Below, in pieces: positions 45,082 to 55,560 of a DNA stretch of 64,000 nucleotides. Under the pieces are notes generated by a model, which did no database searches, was not told the origin of the DNA, and was given only the letters and a program-made list of their open reading frames with translations. Made by a program: the position numbers and the translations under genes. The stretch is from NCBI GenBank assembly GCA_025765595.1, contig JAIVFH010000006.1, forward strand, positions 372,001 to 436,000, given 5' to 3'. Source of the DNA: Obelidium mucronatum. Its lineage: Eukaryota > Chytridiomycota > Chytridiomycetes > Chytridiales > Chytriomycetaceae. Each line of letters starts with the position of its first letter. Position 1 is the stretch's first letter.

Positions 45082-46217
45082 ATGTCGAATCCTTTTGACG
45101 ACGAGAATCCCTTTTCTGATCCATCAATCACGCAAGCTGCCTCAAAGAATGCACCAATTGGCTACGCTATGCCGTCAGAGCATGTTGTGCGAATGGAAGC
45201 TGCAGCTGCCCAAGCATCGGTTCCCAGCGCGAGTGGATCCCTATCTTTGGCACAAAAGGAAGCAGACCTTCGGCGGCGAGAAGAAGCACTTGCTGCTAGA
45301 GAACAGGAGGTTTTACAGCAAGAGGCCGCTTTACGTGCTCACGGCTTGCACCCTCCGAACTGGTACAAACCTGCCTGACTGCCTTGCATCTCTTACTCCT
45401 TACTCATCGTAATCTATTCTTTTCTCATATCTTATTGCGTTGCCAATACACAGGCCCCCATTTTATCCTTTGATTTATCACGATATTGACACTGAAGTTC
45501 CAGCTGCATCTCGTCCCACCATCACCAAGGTACATACAACTCCTGTTTATAAAATGAAAGTGCAAAAGTGTATCTGGACTTGAATCTGTAGCGACGGGAC
45601 ATGTCGAAAAACGCCTTTTCGGCGCCTTTGTTGAATCCATAAGATGTTAAATATATCCACCAGATCTACAATTACTGGTTGTCGACTTGTGTCGTTCTGG
45701 CGGTCAATATGGTGGCGTGTCTCTCTATTCTCGCGTCCCACAGTACAACTACAGGTGACGACACCCAAGTGTGATTGATCACGAAAGTTGATATCCTTTC
45801 AAATTGACAGGTGGTAGTGATTTTGGGGGTGCCTTGATCTACTGCTTTACAATCAGCGCACTGTCCTTTTTTGCGTGGTATCGTCCAATTTACACCGCTT
45901 TTTCCAAAGACAGTTCACTCTTCTTTTACATCTTTCTCCTGTTTGAAGGCTTGCATATCTTATTTGCAGCTTATATGACTGTCGGATTGCCTGGAAGTGG
46001 CTCAGCTGGAATCATCAATTTGTTATCTGTCTTGACTGATGGAAAATACGTGAGCGCGGTGTTCTGTATTCTTGCCACTGCAGGCTGGGGATTTGATGCT
46101 TTGTTTGGATTTTGGTTGTGGGTGGAAGTGAATCAGCATGTGAAGAGAGGTGGCCACTCTTTAGATTCAGCGAGAGCCCAGGCTGTTCAGATGGGTGTTT
46201 TAGGTTCTGCCGCTTGA
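45082..46217 (+). CDS. SCAMP: secretory carrier membrane protein (SCAMP)
   Basis: Four-TM protein of post-Golgi and endocytic membranes. The N-terminus MSNPFDDENPFSDPS carries two NPF motifs that bind EH domains. It is followed by a coiled coil (QKEADLRRREEALAAREQEV) and the SCAMP hallmark NWPPFYPLIYHDIDTEVP. Exons are about 45082-45362, 45454-45529, 45661-45752 and 45811-46217. TM segments include YWLSTCVVLAVNMVACLSIL, FGGALIYCFTISALSFFAWY, SLFFYIFLLFEGLHILFAAY and VSAVFCILATAGWGFDALFG. The cytosolic E-peptide-like loop between TM2 and TM3 (WYRPIYTAFSKDSS) is recognisable. The protein ends VQMGVLGSAA, and PAM16 begins 33 bp later on the same strand. Confidence 0.9.
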
Positions 46218-46250
46218 AGTTGAATGTTTTTCTTTTTCTTTTTGATAAAA

Positions 46251-46723
46251 ATGGTATTTGTATTGCCAATACGTCCTATCCTGATTCATGATTCTTGACA
46301 GAGTCTCCCGAAAGTCTTAACGCAAGTTGTGATTGCCAGTACGCAAATCTTTGGTCGTGCCTTTATGGAGGCCTACAAGAACGTTAGCGCCAGTGCCGCT
46401 GCGAACGCTGGAAAGAATAAAGCAATGGATGCTGCGACAAGGAACACTGGAATGACGATTGATGAGGCTGAATTGATTCTGAATCTCAAAAAGGCTGGAG
46501 ATGTTCATGCTGTTGGAAGGGAAGAGATTATGAAGGTAATACACATTGCATTATGCCCACTACTAACTTGGGGTTTTCGATTTAGCGTTATGATCATTTG
46601 TTTAAAGCCAATGATCCTGCAGACGGCGGCTCCTTTTACTTACAGTCCAAGATTGTTCGAGCGAAAGAGAGATTGGAAATGGAGTTGGATCAAGTCGCAA
46701 ACGAAAGTACCACCAAACAATAA
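46251..46723 (+). CDS. PAM16: PAM16/TIM16 (Magmas), mitochondrial import motor subunit
   Basis: J-like regulator that pairs with Pam18 to control mtHsp70 at the TIM23 translocase in the matrix. Exons are 46251-46253 (only the ATG), 46302-46535 and 46585-46723, giving about 124 residues. It starts [20 protein letters not shown] with [18 protein letters not shown]. The J-like domain [19 protein letters not shown] contains no HPD, as expected for Pam16. Then come [20 protein letters not shown] and [17 protein letters not shown]. Human Magmas ends with the same [20 protein letters not shown] pattern. As in the TMEM258 gene, the intron starts directly after the initiator ATG (ATG|GTATTT). It is convergent with the ZC2HC1-like gene (33 bp between stops). 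Confidence 0.9.
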
Positions 46724-46756
46724 TATTATTAGTAACGAAGTAATTTATTGCCCTTA

Positions 46757-48237
46757 TTATTTGCGTGTTGTCTTTTCTGGACTCTTTCTAGCTTTTGGAG
46801 GAGGCGGCTTGAAGTCAAGTCTCTTCCTCATTCTCGCTTCATCGTCAGCAATAGCATTCCCTGATGATCCTTTGTTTGCTGCAGGTTTGGGGCGATGCTT
46901 TGTGTTTGCGCAAATGGGGATGTGTCTTTCCGCTGCAGTTTCATTGAATCTTCTGCCACAGTGATCGCATTGTATGTAATCCGGATCAGGCTCTGACACT
47001 TGTACAGATCCGCCATCTTCAGGATTCGATCTGTTGGAGCGCACCATTCTGATAAAATTGGCATGCTTTACTCGCCAATTCTGTTTGGCTGGCTTTAGTG
47101 GTTTGTCGTTCTAAACTCATCAAAGGTAAGTCTTTTTGTGGGAAAGTTAGAGGATTACCCCTGGTTTCTTGGCTTCCGCGAATTGCTTCTTGAGGGCGTA
47201 CTGCTCCAACTCGGTACCCTTAACTCGAGCTTTTGTAGCATCGAAGATCTTACGCTGCTTCATTTTGCTGCATGCTCCGACATGCTTTTCCTGATGAAGG
47301 CTTAGCGAATAAAAATCATAAAAATATGTCATACCAATCTCTCCTCCCCAGCAAATTTTCTCTGGCAAATAGGGCACGGAATTCTGTCCACATCCACAGC
47401 CGCTATCCCTTCGTCTTCTTCGGCATCTTCGTACATGGGATATGTTGTGTGGGGAGCGACCTTCACAATGTCCAGTGGCTCAGCAACATAATTACTCCCG
47501 GATTCATTATTCAGATACGACGAAGGGCGATGGATTGACGATTGCGTCGACCCTCGTTTTGAGACTCTCTCGGCTATGTCTTCCCCAATGCAAAGTGGAG
47601 CGGCGCGCGTAGTAGACGTAGGTCGCTCTTCAGATCTTTTAGCATTTCTGATATTTTTCAAGGAAGGCTTCTGGCTTGAAGAAGTCGCCTGGTGTGATTT
47701 GGAACTGCCAACTAAGTCCATAACACTCAAGTTAAGTTCTTCTGCAGCTACTGCAGCACTCCCGCGATTGAGCATTAAAGGAATTCGCTTAAGACTTTGC
47801 TGTTTGGTTGGAGTTCTGGAGTTAAGATCAAACGGTAAGCGATCAAATCCCTCAGATGGGGGAGTAGAAGCTTTAGAAATTAATCCATTATAGCTGCTAT
47901 CAAAGCTCTGGATCTGTTGAGCTTTTTGGGATTGTAGAGATTGTTGAGATTGTTTTGAGGGTGCCATTCCAGTTACAGGTTTCATTTGAGATAGCGATGG
48001 TTGTGTAGAGAGAGATGCAGATGAAATTTGACGTCTGAGGCATTTATTTTGGTGCAGCGCGAGAAGCTGACGGAGTAGCGTGAATATTCGTTGTGGTTAT
48101 GACTGACGATTACTTACAGCTGCAGGGACACCGTTTCCGCAAATATGGCAAAGCTTACTTTTGCTATTTACTGGTCCTGAACTGAACTGTTGGTGACTGT
48201 GAGGCACAGGGCATCGTGACGGTGACACCGTTTTCAT
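46757..48237 (-). CDS. ZC2HC1: ZC2HC1-family C2HC zinc-finger protein
   Basis: Protein with three C2HC fingers, a family common in ciliated eukaryotes; its molecular role is poorly defined. The start MKTVSPSRCPVPHSHQQ is at 48237. Finger 1 is CHICGNGVPAA...HQNKC, split by an intron near 48120. A long Ser/Gln-rich linker follows. Finger 2 is CPICQRKFAGEERLEKHVGA then C, and its downstream helix reads MKQRKIFDATKARVKGTELE. The conserved NWRVKHANFIRMV sits after the 47060-47150 intron. Finger 3 is CDHCGRRFNETAAERHIPIC. The C-terminus is basic (KSPEKTTRK). Finger 2 plus the K.FD..K.R..GTE block and NWR.KH are diagnostic. The length is about 380 residues. Confidence 0.83.
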
Positions 48238-48264
48238 GTAAATTGTCAGTTACAAAAATTTATT

Positions 48265-49580
48265 TCAATGGGCTGTCAACAATCCAGCAGTTCTTTGACC
48301 TTCCAGATACATTCCCTTAATAATACTCTGGAAGTTATCTACAGTCAAATTCACACTTAAAGTACGCCCGCGGGCACATGTGGGAGCGTAGCAGACCTGC
48401 CCTGGTTTGCAGGTTGGGCTGTAGCAACTAACAGAAACCCCCTTTCCTTCTTCAATCAAAGTGGCCGCAACATCTTTGGTAGTTGAAGTGATTTGCTGAA
48501 CAGTTTCCTTCGCCGTTGCGGCGACGGAAGTAACAGTAGCTTTGGCGACATCAATCCAATGGAATGTTGAACTTAACAAACTGGTAAGACCAGTGTATTC
48601 AACTGTGCTGTTGGCGATGCCTCTTTTTACCATGAACCAAATGTTAAATTGAACCATCTTATGGTCGGAATCATGCAATTACCTGGCTTTGGCAGCGGTA
48701 TCACTCGCCAACTGGGATGCCGTTGAGGCGGTTGTAGTAGCATACTCCGAAGCGGCACGGGCAGTTTCATTAGCCCTTTGACTATTGCATATTCACTATT
48801 AGAGCAAACGAAACAACAAGAACATACGTGGCAGTACGAGACATATCCGTTGCAAGCTTACTATGGACAAAAAAAGATGTCAGGACTGAAATTCAAGAAC
48901 AAGAACTTACGTTGCATTTTCTACTGCATTCTTAGCCTTATCGACCGCAACAGGAACAGCATCCAACACCTTGTACTTTTCCAATACTTCACCACCGGCA
49001 AGTGTTAATTGACCAACAGCGCTTCTGAGTTGTGTCTCATAGAAACCACCAACAACTGGCAAATGGCTCAAATATTCTTGAGCCATGTGCTTTTCGCCGT
49101 GGGAGACGATGTAGAGCTTTTGGGGGTTACTAGGGTCGGTGGCTTCCAATTGCAAATCGATGGTTTGGTTAATTCTGATGGGAACAAGTCCTCCCAAGGC
49201 TTTCGGTTGAGAAATTTGAACCAATTGAATAGTTGCTTTTTGGGTTGAAGGATCATACACTGGAAATAATGGTTAAATTGCGTTGGTGGCTCCAGAAACA
49301 CAAACCAACAGAGTCGATTTGCCCATCTAAATCCATATTGCTAGCAACAAGAGTCGCATAGGACTTGATGATGTCGTCGCGTCCATTGAGCAACTAGCAA
49401 CGCTTCTTGATCAGGAGGCAAGAATCCAACGCAATCAATACTCACAAGATATGGGTTAGTGAGCTTGGCGTCCTTGTCGTAATAAGCATTGATCGAGGTG
49501 GCTGTGGCGGCGGCATCAGGAGAGAGTAGCGTGCTGAACAACGCCTTCAATTGTTGAGGAACTTGGGCAGTGGAGTCCAT
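48265..49580 (-). CDS. NTF2-like N-domain protein with amphipathic Ala/Thr helices and Cys-rich tail
   Basis: Six exons join in frame from MDSTAQVPQQLKALFSTLLS to the stop at 48265. The first part resembles an NTF2/SnoaL-type cone fold (INAYYDKDAKLTNPYLLLNG, DDIIKSYATLVASNMDLDG, then a beta-rich stretch). The second part is a series of Ala/Thr/Val amphipathic helices (KLATDMSRTATQRANETARA and similar) reminiscent of perilipin- or LEA-like repeats. The C-terminus has a paired-cysteine motif (SCYSPTCKPGQVCYAPTCAR) and then LSVNLTVDNFQSIIKGMYLE. I do not recognise the family with certainty. Lipid-droplet or membrane-surface association is a guess from the amphipathic helices. It lies 27 bp upstream of ZC2HC1's start on the same strand. 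Confidence 0.6.
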
Positions 49581-49640
49581 TTTTGAAATCGATTTCTTTT
49601 TATAGAAAAGGCACATGGGCATTTTTATTCAGACTCATAT

Positions 49641-50439
49641 TCAGATTTTGCTGACTTTCTCAGAGAGTTCCTTGGCCAATGCAGCAAATTTACCATGATC
49701 AGTAGCCTGAGCAGGCCAGTTGATACCTAAGCCCTCAGCATTATTTGGCTTGGGAATAACCTGCATTGATTCAACTTAAACTGTGAAAAGGAGATGTAGT
49801 GTATTTACATGGAAATGAACGTGGTCGACCTAATAAAGAAATTAATTATCAAAGAAGCGGAGGAAGTAATGCCATTACCGCTTGATGAGCGAGACGTCCG
49901 TTGTTCTATGATTTAAAATTATAGTCCAATTAAGAAACCATCTCGACGAAAGAAAAAAGTCACAAAAATTACTTGAAGAATGTTGTAGTTATCGGCAGGG
50001 CCTTGAGCAAGGGCAATTTTCTTTGCCAATGGCAAGATCTAATTTTGAGTGATGAGTCATATACGCTGTTACATCCATCACACTTAAAACTAACATCAGC
50101 TAAGTTCTCGTCTGGAAGCTGATGCAAAAATTGAGCATGGTCTATGTAAAGAAATCAATGGCGTGTGTGGCAATCGCAGACAAGCAAGTATTACACTTGG
50201 GAATGACAAGCTACAGTCGAAACAATTAGGCACAAAAAATCGACAAATCATTCACAATATTCACCGTGTGGCCAGCCGACAGAGGGTTGATATCCAGCTG
50301 ACGAAAGCGGTGGGTCAAATTGAGTCACAGGTAGCCAAACACTCACGAAGGCCAGAGTAGTTGCCGTCTCCGCAACCTTGTGGCAAGGGATGATACCCTT
50401 GACGATCTTACAGAAGAGGCAATCTGCAACTACTGACAT
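49641..50439 (-). CDS. HINT1: HINT-type HIT-domain nucleotide hydrolase with microexons and an apparent frameshift
   Basis: Histidine-triad purine-nucleoside phosphoramidase/AMP-lysine hydrolase family. Eight exons on the minus strand: 50347-50439 (MSVVADCLFCKIVKG), 50265-50297 (LDINPLSAGHT), 50195-50210 (16 nt, LVIPK), 50095-50141 (YHAQFLHQLPDENLAD), 49973-50038, 49879-49905 (NNGRLAHQA), 49809-49829 (VDHVHFH), 49641-49761. The catalytic triad HVHFHVIPKP is complete. After PKPNN the frame slips by one base: the conserved AEGLGINWPAQATDHGKF continues only if one T near 49740 is ignored; as written the frame ends at Cys-stop. This is either a sequencing or assembly error or a recent C-terminal truncation. 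The gene is divergent from RMI1 over 61 bp. Confidence 0.85.
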
Positions 50440-50500
50440 ACTACAGCTCGTTGTTTTTTATTTGAATATTTAAAATATTTATACTGTTTTATCGCAGACG
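50440..50500. promoter_or_regulatory. bidirectional promoter region HIT / RMI1
   Basis: A 61-bp AT-rich spacer (TTTGAATATTTAAAATATTT type) between two divergent ATGs. The A/T-only core around 50460-50485 could serve as TATA for both directions. Inferred from position only. Confidence 0.5.
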
Positions 50501-52270
50501 ATGCAGCTGCCACCAAATATTCTGCAGCAGCACCAGACAACATTGGACAATATTGAATTGGTTGTGACAGGCGTTGGGGATAGCGGTGTCGCAGCTTTTG
50601 AGATGCTTGAACGGTTTGTCGGCAACACCCTCACCATTCCAACTCAGACAGCCGTTGGTACAGATTACAAGCCATCAAAGACGAGGCAGAAAGTACAGCA
50701 TACGATAAGCTGAGAAAGACAAAAGCAGGAACATCTGTTCGTGCAGCAACAAACGCAACCAACTCACAAGCGACACAACTGTCGATTTCTCAGATTGCTC
50801 ACAAGCTACCCCGCGAAATGCTGACTCTGACATTATCTGATGGTATTCAAGAACTATCCGCAATCGAGCTTGACAAGCTGGATGATTTCAGTCTGGCCAC
50901 ACCGATAGGAACTAAAGTACGGACATTTTACCAATGTGAAATTCAAACCAACACCTTAGCCTCACAGGTTTCGATCAGAAACGCGAAAATAAAGCGTGGA
51001 ATCTTACACCTGAAACCACCCAATATCCGGATCATCTCATGTCCACCACAAACCATAAGTCCGGACGAGTTCATAAAGTCACTATCGAGACTATTTGAAG
51101 CTACCTTGTGCGTATAAGAAGATAAAATTAAATAACGCGTAGCTAATCGGACGAAATTAGAGCTCAAAGGAATGCGTCCAACCATCTATATCCCGAAGAT
51201 ACCCTTCCACCTTCTCCAAAGTTTCAAACAAATAACAATTTTTCGACATTCGAAAGTGCCTTTTCTGCTGATAACGATAATTGCGGTCCTGGGGGAGGTG
51301 CTACGCGTGGTGGAAAAGGAAGAGGAAGTCGTGGCGGAAAATCTGGCCGAGCTGCACCTTCCAAAGCATCCCGTGGAAATAAAACCGCGTCTCGTGGAAG
51401 AGATGCATCAAGAGGACGAGGAAACAATAGATTCGCGTCTTCCCCGCCGTTTCCGCCTGATTCTACCGTACAGCAGTTTAATGGCTTTCAACAGCATGAA
51501 ATCCTACCGCAACAACAATGTTTACCACAAGCTAGCATTATCAATCCTCGAAATTACTCCACAAATGCCTATCCTGAAAATGTGTCTCCGTCTTTCTCAG
51601 ATGATGATGACGAAGAGATGGGAGAGGCCCTTTTGCAATGGGAAATTCAAACAAATGCTCAGGGCCAACAGATGCGTCCTCGAAATAGTATCGGCTTGGC
51701 CCCCAATTTTTCAAGTGATGAATTTGATTTGGATGGCGAAGATGATGAAATGTTGCAGGCTATAGCATTGGAAGAAATTTACGAACATACAATGCATGGA
51801 ATTGTTAGCGCAACAGATATTGGTGAAAGAGAGGGCATTCGCGACGAGAAAGAAGATTTTACCAACCACGAAACGGACTTTCCTTCTTTTCTGTCCACAG
51901 TTTCACCGGATTTTTCGGGGCGTCTAGTCGTACATGTTAGTATGATCAAAAATTCTTTGCATTGATTCTGTTAAATGAAGTATGTCTTTAGGCAATATTT
52001 CAAGATGTTCGAATGGAAGTGTCTTCACGTCGATTTGTTGTCGTTATTGAGGATGGGACAGATTTGCTTCAATGCATAATGAGTGAAAAGGTATGAATTT
52101 GTTAATTTGACAAAAGTTCAATCTCACAATTTTGCTAGTTGGGACCAGGATGGAACGACTTTCAGGCGCTGTCTCAGTGGAAGCAAACTCTGATGCTTCG
52201 CGAATACAGTATTCAACTTGACTTTTCGGAACGACCGCCACACATTACGAATATCTTGGAAATAAAATAG
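50501..52270 (+). CDS. RMI1: RMI1-like subunit of the RecQ-Top3-Rmi dissolvasome
   Basis: DNA-repair protein that stimulates double-Holliday-junction dissolution with topoisomerase III and BLM/Sgs1. N-terminal helical part from MQLPPNILQQHQTTLDNIEL. The OB1 fold is signalled by MLTLTLSDGIQELSAIELDK, LATPIGTKVSIRNAKIKRGI and LHLKPPNIRI. A disordered Gly/Arg-rich segment (GGGATRGGKGRGSRGGKSGR) and acidic stretches (DDDDEEMGEALLQWE) follow. A C-terminal OB2-like fold ends the protein (RLVVHAIFQDVRMEVSSRRF, VVVIEDGTDLLQCIMSEK, LGPGWNDFQALSQWKQTL). Exon joins at 50661/50698, 50915/50970, about 51070/51160, 51934/51992 and 52091/52139 keep the frame. OB1 could also suggest TDRD3, but no Tudor or UBA domain is present. 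A Harbinger transposon begins 65 bp after the stop. Confidence 0.75.
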
Positions 52271-52708
52271 TGATTTCGAACCAATTTCAAATCGATTTGA
52301 TTCAAGATTTTTTTTTTGGCAATTAAAATATTTAAGGCCCCGTTTGGCAGGAAAATTTCCCTAGGGAAAAATGAAAATAAGAAATAAATATTTGAAAAAA
52401 AATATTTGTAAATACCAATTTGCCAAAAATGACGATTTCAAAAAAATATTTCAGATTTTGGTCAAATTCAGTATTTGTAAATATCCAAAAAAACCCAAAT
52501 GCAAAAAACAAATATTTTGGTCAAATATCGCGTAAATATCAGATGCAGCTTGAACCTGCATTTCAATGGCATATTTCACAAAATCGGAAGAAAAAAATCT
52601 GATAAAGTAAAAATATGAATTCTATTCAAAACCAACAATAATGATAAACAGTAATGAAGTAAAACAAGAAAGAACAGAGAAAATAAAGAGACAACATGCT
52701 TAGATCAC

Positions 52709-53852
52709 TTAAAACTCATCCTGCAGATCTTTCAACAACTCAACCAGCGCCTCGTCCGAATCAGTCCCCAAGAACATGGCCGCATTGTGTGGATCAGCCA
52801 AAACTTTTCCAAACTTGTATGTCATTCGTGGATGCAGCCAAGAACAGTACTCGCCCTCATATTCTCCATTGTACCGCATCAAGAGGTCGTTCAGTTTTTT
52901 GGCAACTACCATTGTCAGTTGAACTGACTCAGGAAGTTTGAACGATGTTGCAGAACAACGATCAATTGGAGGAGGTTTCATCATCTCCAGGGCTTGGCCA
53001 AGGGTATTCGTCAGAGCATCAAGTTGAGTTGGGTTCTTGTGGACACGCTTTTCACATTCTCCGAGTCCTGAAGTTGCGGATCGCTTCGCCCCCTTTGAAG
53101 CTGTGCCGGCGGAGCCACCTGCTGAGATGGAGCTGCAATAGTTGGAAGCGTTGGAAGCGTTGGAAGCGTTGGAAGCGTTGGAAGCGTTGGAAGCGTTGGA
53201 GTTGGACCTGGAGCCATTACTAGAAGAATTGAGGCTGAAGCTGGAAGCTGCTGGTAGTAATGATTCAAGAGAGTCGTTCTCTTTTTCAGATTCCTCTCCA
53301 TCGTCGTTGTCGCCAGCAGCTTGTCCAGATGCACACTCGGTGCCAGCCGCTACAGAACTCAGTGCTAGCGCCCCAGTGGCCATGTTTTTTTCGTAGAGTT
53401 CCGAGAGTAGCAGAAAGTCACGGCAGCCCTGCGTAGTAATTTCGCGAGCAGTCGCTTGATGCTCCTTTCTCAGGGTCTGAAAGAAAAAGGTAATACAAGG
53501 TTAAAGGTATTCATGGCAGGGAGCAGGTTTGAATAAAGTCCAAGTCACCTCTATGTATGCCTTGATCACGCCCGGGTCATTTGTAGGAGTATGAGTTTCT
53601 TCAACCCAACCCCACCCACTACGGCTTTTCATCTTGAGGGTCATTTGGAGACGGGTTCTCAGGGTATTGTTCTTGGACTTGAGTTGCTTCCCGGTGAGGT
53701 TTAGTTTGAACTTGGTGTTTATACGCTCCAGCACCAAGTTCCAGGCATCATCCTTGAACGATTGGCCAGCACGCTTTCCTGCTTCAGCTTGGGAACGGAG
53801 CTGCTCCAGTAGATACGTCTCTTGCTCATTCGTCCAGTTGTGTCTTGACGAC
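52709..53852 (-). CDS. Harbinger Myb/SANT-like DNA-binding protein
   Basis: Accessory protein that brings the Harbinger nuclease to the transposon ends. Exon 1 (53852 to about 53550) starts MSSRHNWTNEQETYLLEQLR and carries the trihelix-like domain (FKDDAWNLVLERINTKFKLN, QLKSKNNTLRTRLQMTLK). It splices in phase 0 after KAYIE to TLRKEHQATAREITTQGCRD. A Ser/Asn-rich stretch with (NAS)n encoded by a 9-bp repeat follows. The conserved C-terminal half reads KLPESVQLTMVVAKKLNDLL, YCSWLHPRMTYKFGKVLAD and DEALVELLKDLQDEF. An upstream ATG at 53905 exists but lies nearer the shared promoter. No frame break is seen. Confidence 0.82.
53141..53199. repeat. 9-bp minisatellite (GTTGGAAGC)n
   Basis: About six and a half tandem copies of GTTGGAAGC inside the Myb-like gene of the Harbinger element. 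In the gene's frame it encodes Asn-Ala-Ser repeats and is therefore frame-neutral. Copy number is likely to vary among transposon copies. Confidence 0.9.
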
Positions 53853-54007
53853 ATTATTTTTCTCATTTGCATAATAGTGAAAGACACTGTTACAACCAAC
53901 GGCACGTGACAGGTCTTGTGATCAGAAGATGCCGATTGGTCAATTGTGTTCCGGAACCAATTGCGTCATGCAAGGCTTGTGATTTTTTTGACTTTGTTTT
54001 TTTTTCA

Positions 54008-55309
54008 ATGAATCGACTCACCCTCACTGAACAAGAAAGACGCCGTCGTCTTGCTATCCTGGTCATTGCGTTAACAGCAGCCAAAGCTATACAGCTGGTG
54101 CAGAACCGTCTGCATCGGACTCCTTGCCGTACTTCGGCACTTACTGGTGCCGACTGGGTGCAAGAGTTGCGAACTGGCAGCAAAGTACGCATCCATGAGA
54201 ACTTGCGAATGGATGTTGAAACGTTTGAGTAAGTTACTTTTGTTGCTATGAGTCTCCTTGATGTAACTCGGAGTTGTAGTGGTCTTACTTTCTTGATGGC
54301 ACAAACAGGATGTTTGCCACCTCGTAGGTCCATGACACCCAGCGAGCAAGTTGCTATATTCCTTCACATTGTGGGAGGCAATAACTCGAACCGAGACACA
54401 CAGGAACGCTTCCAAAGATCTGGAGAGACCGTTAGCAAGTGCTTCCACGGGTGCTTGGCTGCATTGTTGGAGTTGGCACCACGCTTTATGAAGGTACCAC
54501 AAGAAGGATGCCCTATTCCGGAAGAGATCTCAAGTGATAGTAAGTTTTCCCCTTATTTTGATGGATGTGTTGGGGCATTTGATGGAACCCACATCCACGC
54601 CGTTGTTGGTGAAACCGAGAGTGCCCCTTATAGAGATCGAAAAGGTGGAGGACTGTCTCAAAATGTGTTTGGAGCCTGCGGATTCGATATGATGTATCAG
54701 CATATTCATGCGGGATGGGAGGGCTCTGCTCATGATGGACGGGTTCTTCAAGATGCCTTGGAAAAGGGATTCACAATACCACCATCACGGTACTATGTCG
54801 CTGACGCTGGATATGGGTTGACAAGACAAGTTCTGGTTCCATATCAAGGAGTGCGTTATCATCTGAAGGAATGGGGACAAGTGCATCTTAGGTAACTTTG
54901 TTTGTCTCTATGATTGATGATTGTTTGACCATTTTATGACATTAGACCTGCAAATCGCGAAGAATTGTTCAATTTGCGGCATGCAAAACTCCGGAACGTT
55001 GTCGAACGGATTTTTGGTTGCACCTGTAAACGTTTCCCTATCCTGAAAGCAATGAGAGGTTACACACTCGAAACTCAGCGGGATCTTGTAATTGCCCTTT
55101 GCGCCTTGTTTAACATCATACGAAAGCTGTACCGGAATGACGGAATGGGCTTTGATTACCAGCCTGAGACAGTGGAGGGGGTTGGTGGTCGAGAAGAAAT
55201 GGTGGCCGTGGGTGGTTCAAGAGGTGGGGATAGAGATGCCAAGGCTTGGAGGGACTCAATTGCAGAGGCAATGTGGCAGGACTATCAGCGTCGCGTGGGA
55301 AATAGATGA
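54008..55309 (+). CDS. Harbinger DDE nuclease (DDE_Tnp_4)
   Basis: Catalytic transposase of the element. Exons are 54008-54227, 54288-54891 and 54945-55309, approximately. It starts MNRLTLTEQERRRRLAILV. A helix-turn-helix-like part contains MTPSEQVAIFLHIVGGNNSN then RDTQERFQRSGETVSKCFHG. Catalytic residues: first Asp in CVGAFDGTHIHA, second Asp in YYVADAGYGLTRQVLVPY, and Glu in KLRNVVERIFGCTCKRF. The C-terminus contains the typical DLVIALCALFNIIRKLY. All three acids are present and the frame is open, consistent with an active enzyme. Confidence 0.88.
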
Positions 55310-55560
55310 CGTTTTTAGAAATTTTATAGAATATATCAATATTTTGCTTTTGTAATCAAATATTTGACTTTATTTCATTTTTTTTTGGAAATATCACTGA
55401 ACTGAGCCAAATTGGCAATTTACAAATATCGGGACCTCCATATTTTGAAATATTCGAGTTGACCCAATATTTGGGATTTGGAAATAAACTCAAATTTTAT
55501 TTTTCCCTGCCAAACGGGGCCTAAATAGCCAAGAAAACCAAAAGAAAAAGACATCATCAA

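Larger units (their letters stand above)
52336..55521. mobile_element. complete PIF/Harbinger DNA transposon (3,186 bp)
   Basis: Terminal inverted repeats begin GGCCCCGTTTGGCAGG at both ends, and each end is flanked by TAA (52333-52335; 55522-55524), the usual 3-bp TWA target duplication of PIF/Harbinger. It carries the two standard genes, divergent from each other: a Myb/SANT-like DNA-binding protein (minus, 52709-53852) and a DDE nuclease (plus, 54008-55309). Subterminal regions are rich in AAATATTTG-type repeats on both sides, which are probable transposase-binding sites. Both genes splice to uninterrupted frames, so the copy looks autonomous and recent. Confidence 0.93.

Noticed and set aside
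53867..54232. Upstream start of the Harbinger nuclease at 53867
   Set aside because: It would overlap the divergent Myb-gene start region; the ATG at 54008 opens directly into the basic helix and leaves a promoter between the genes.
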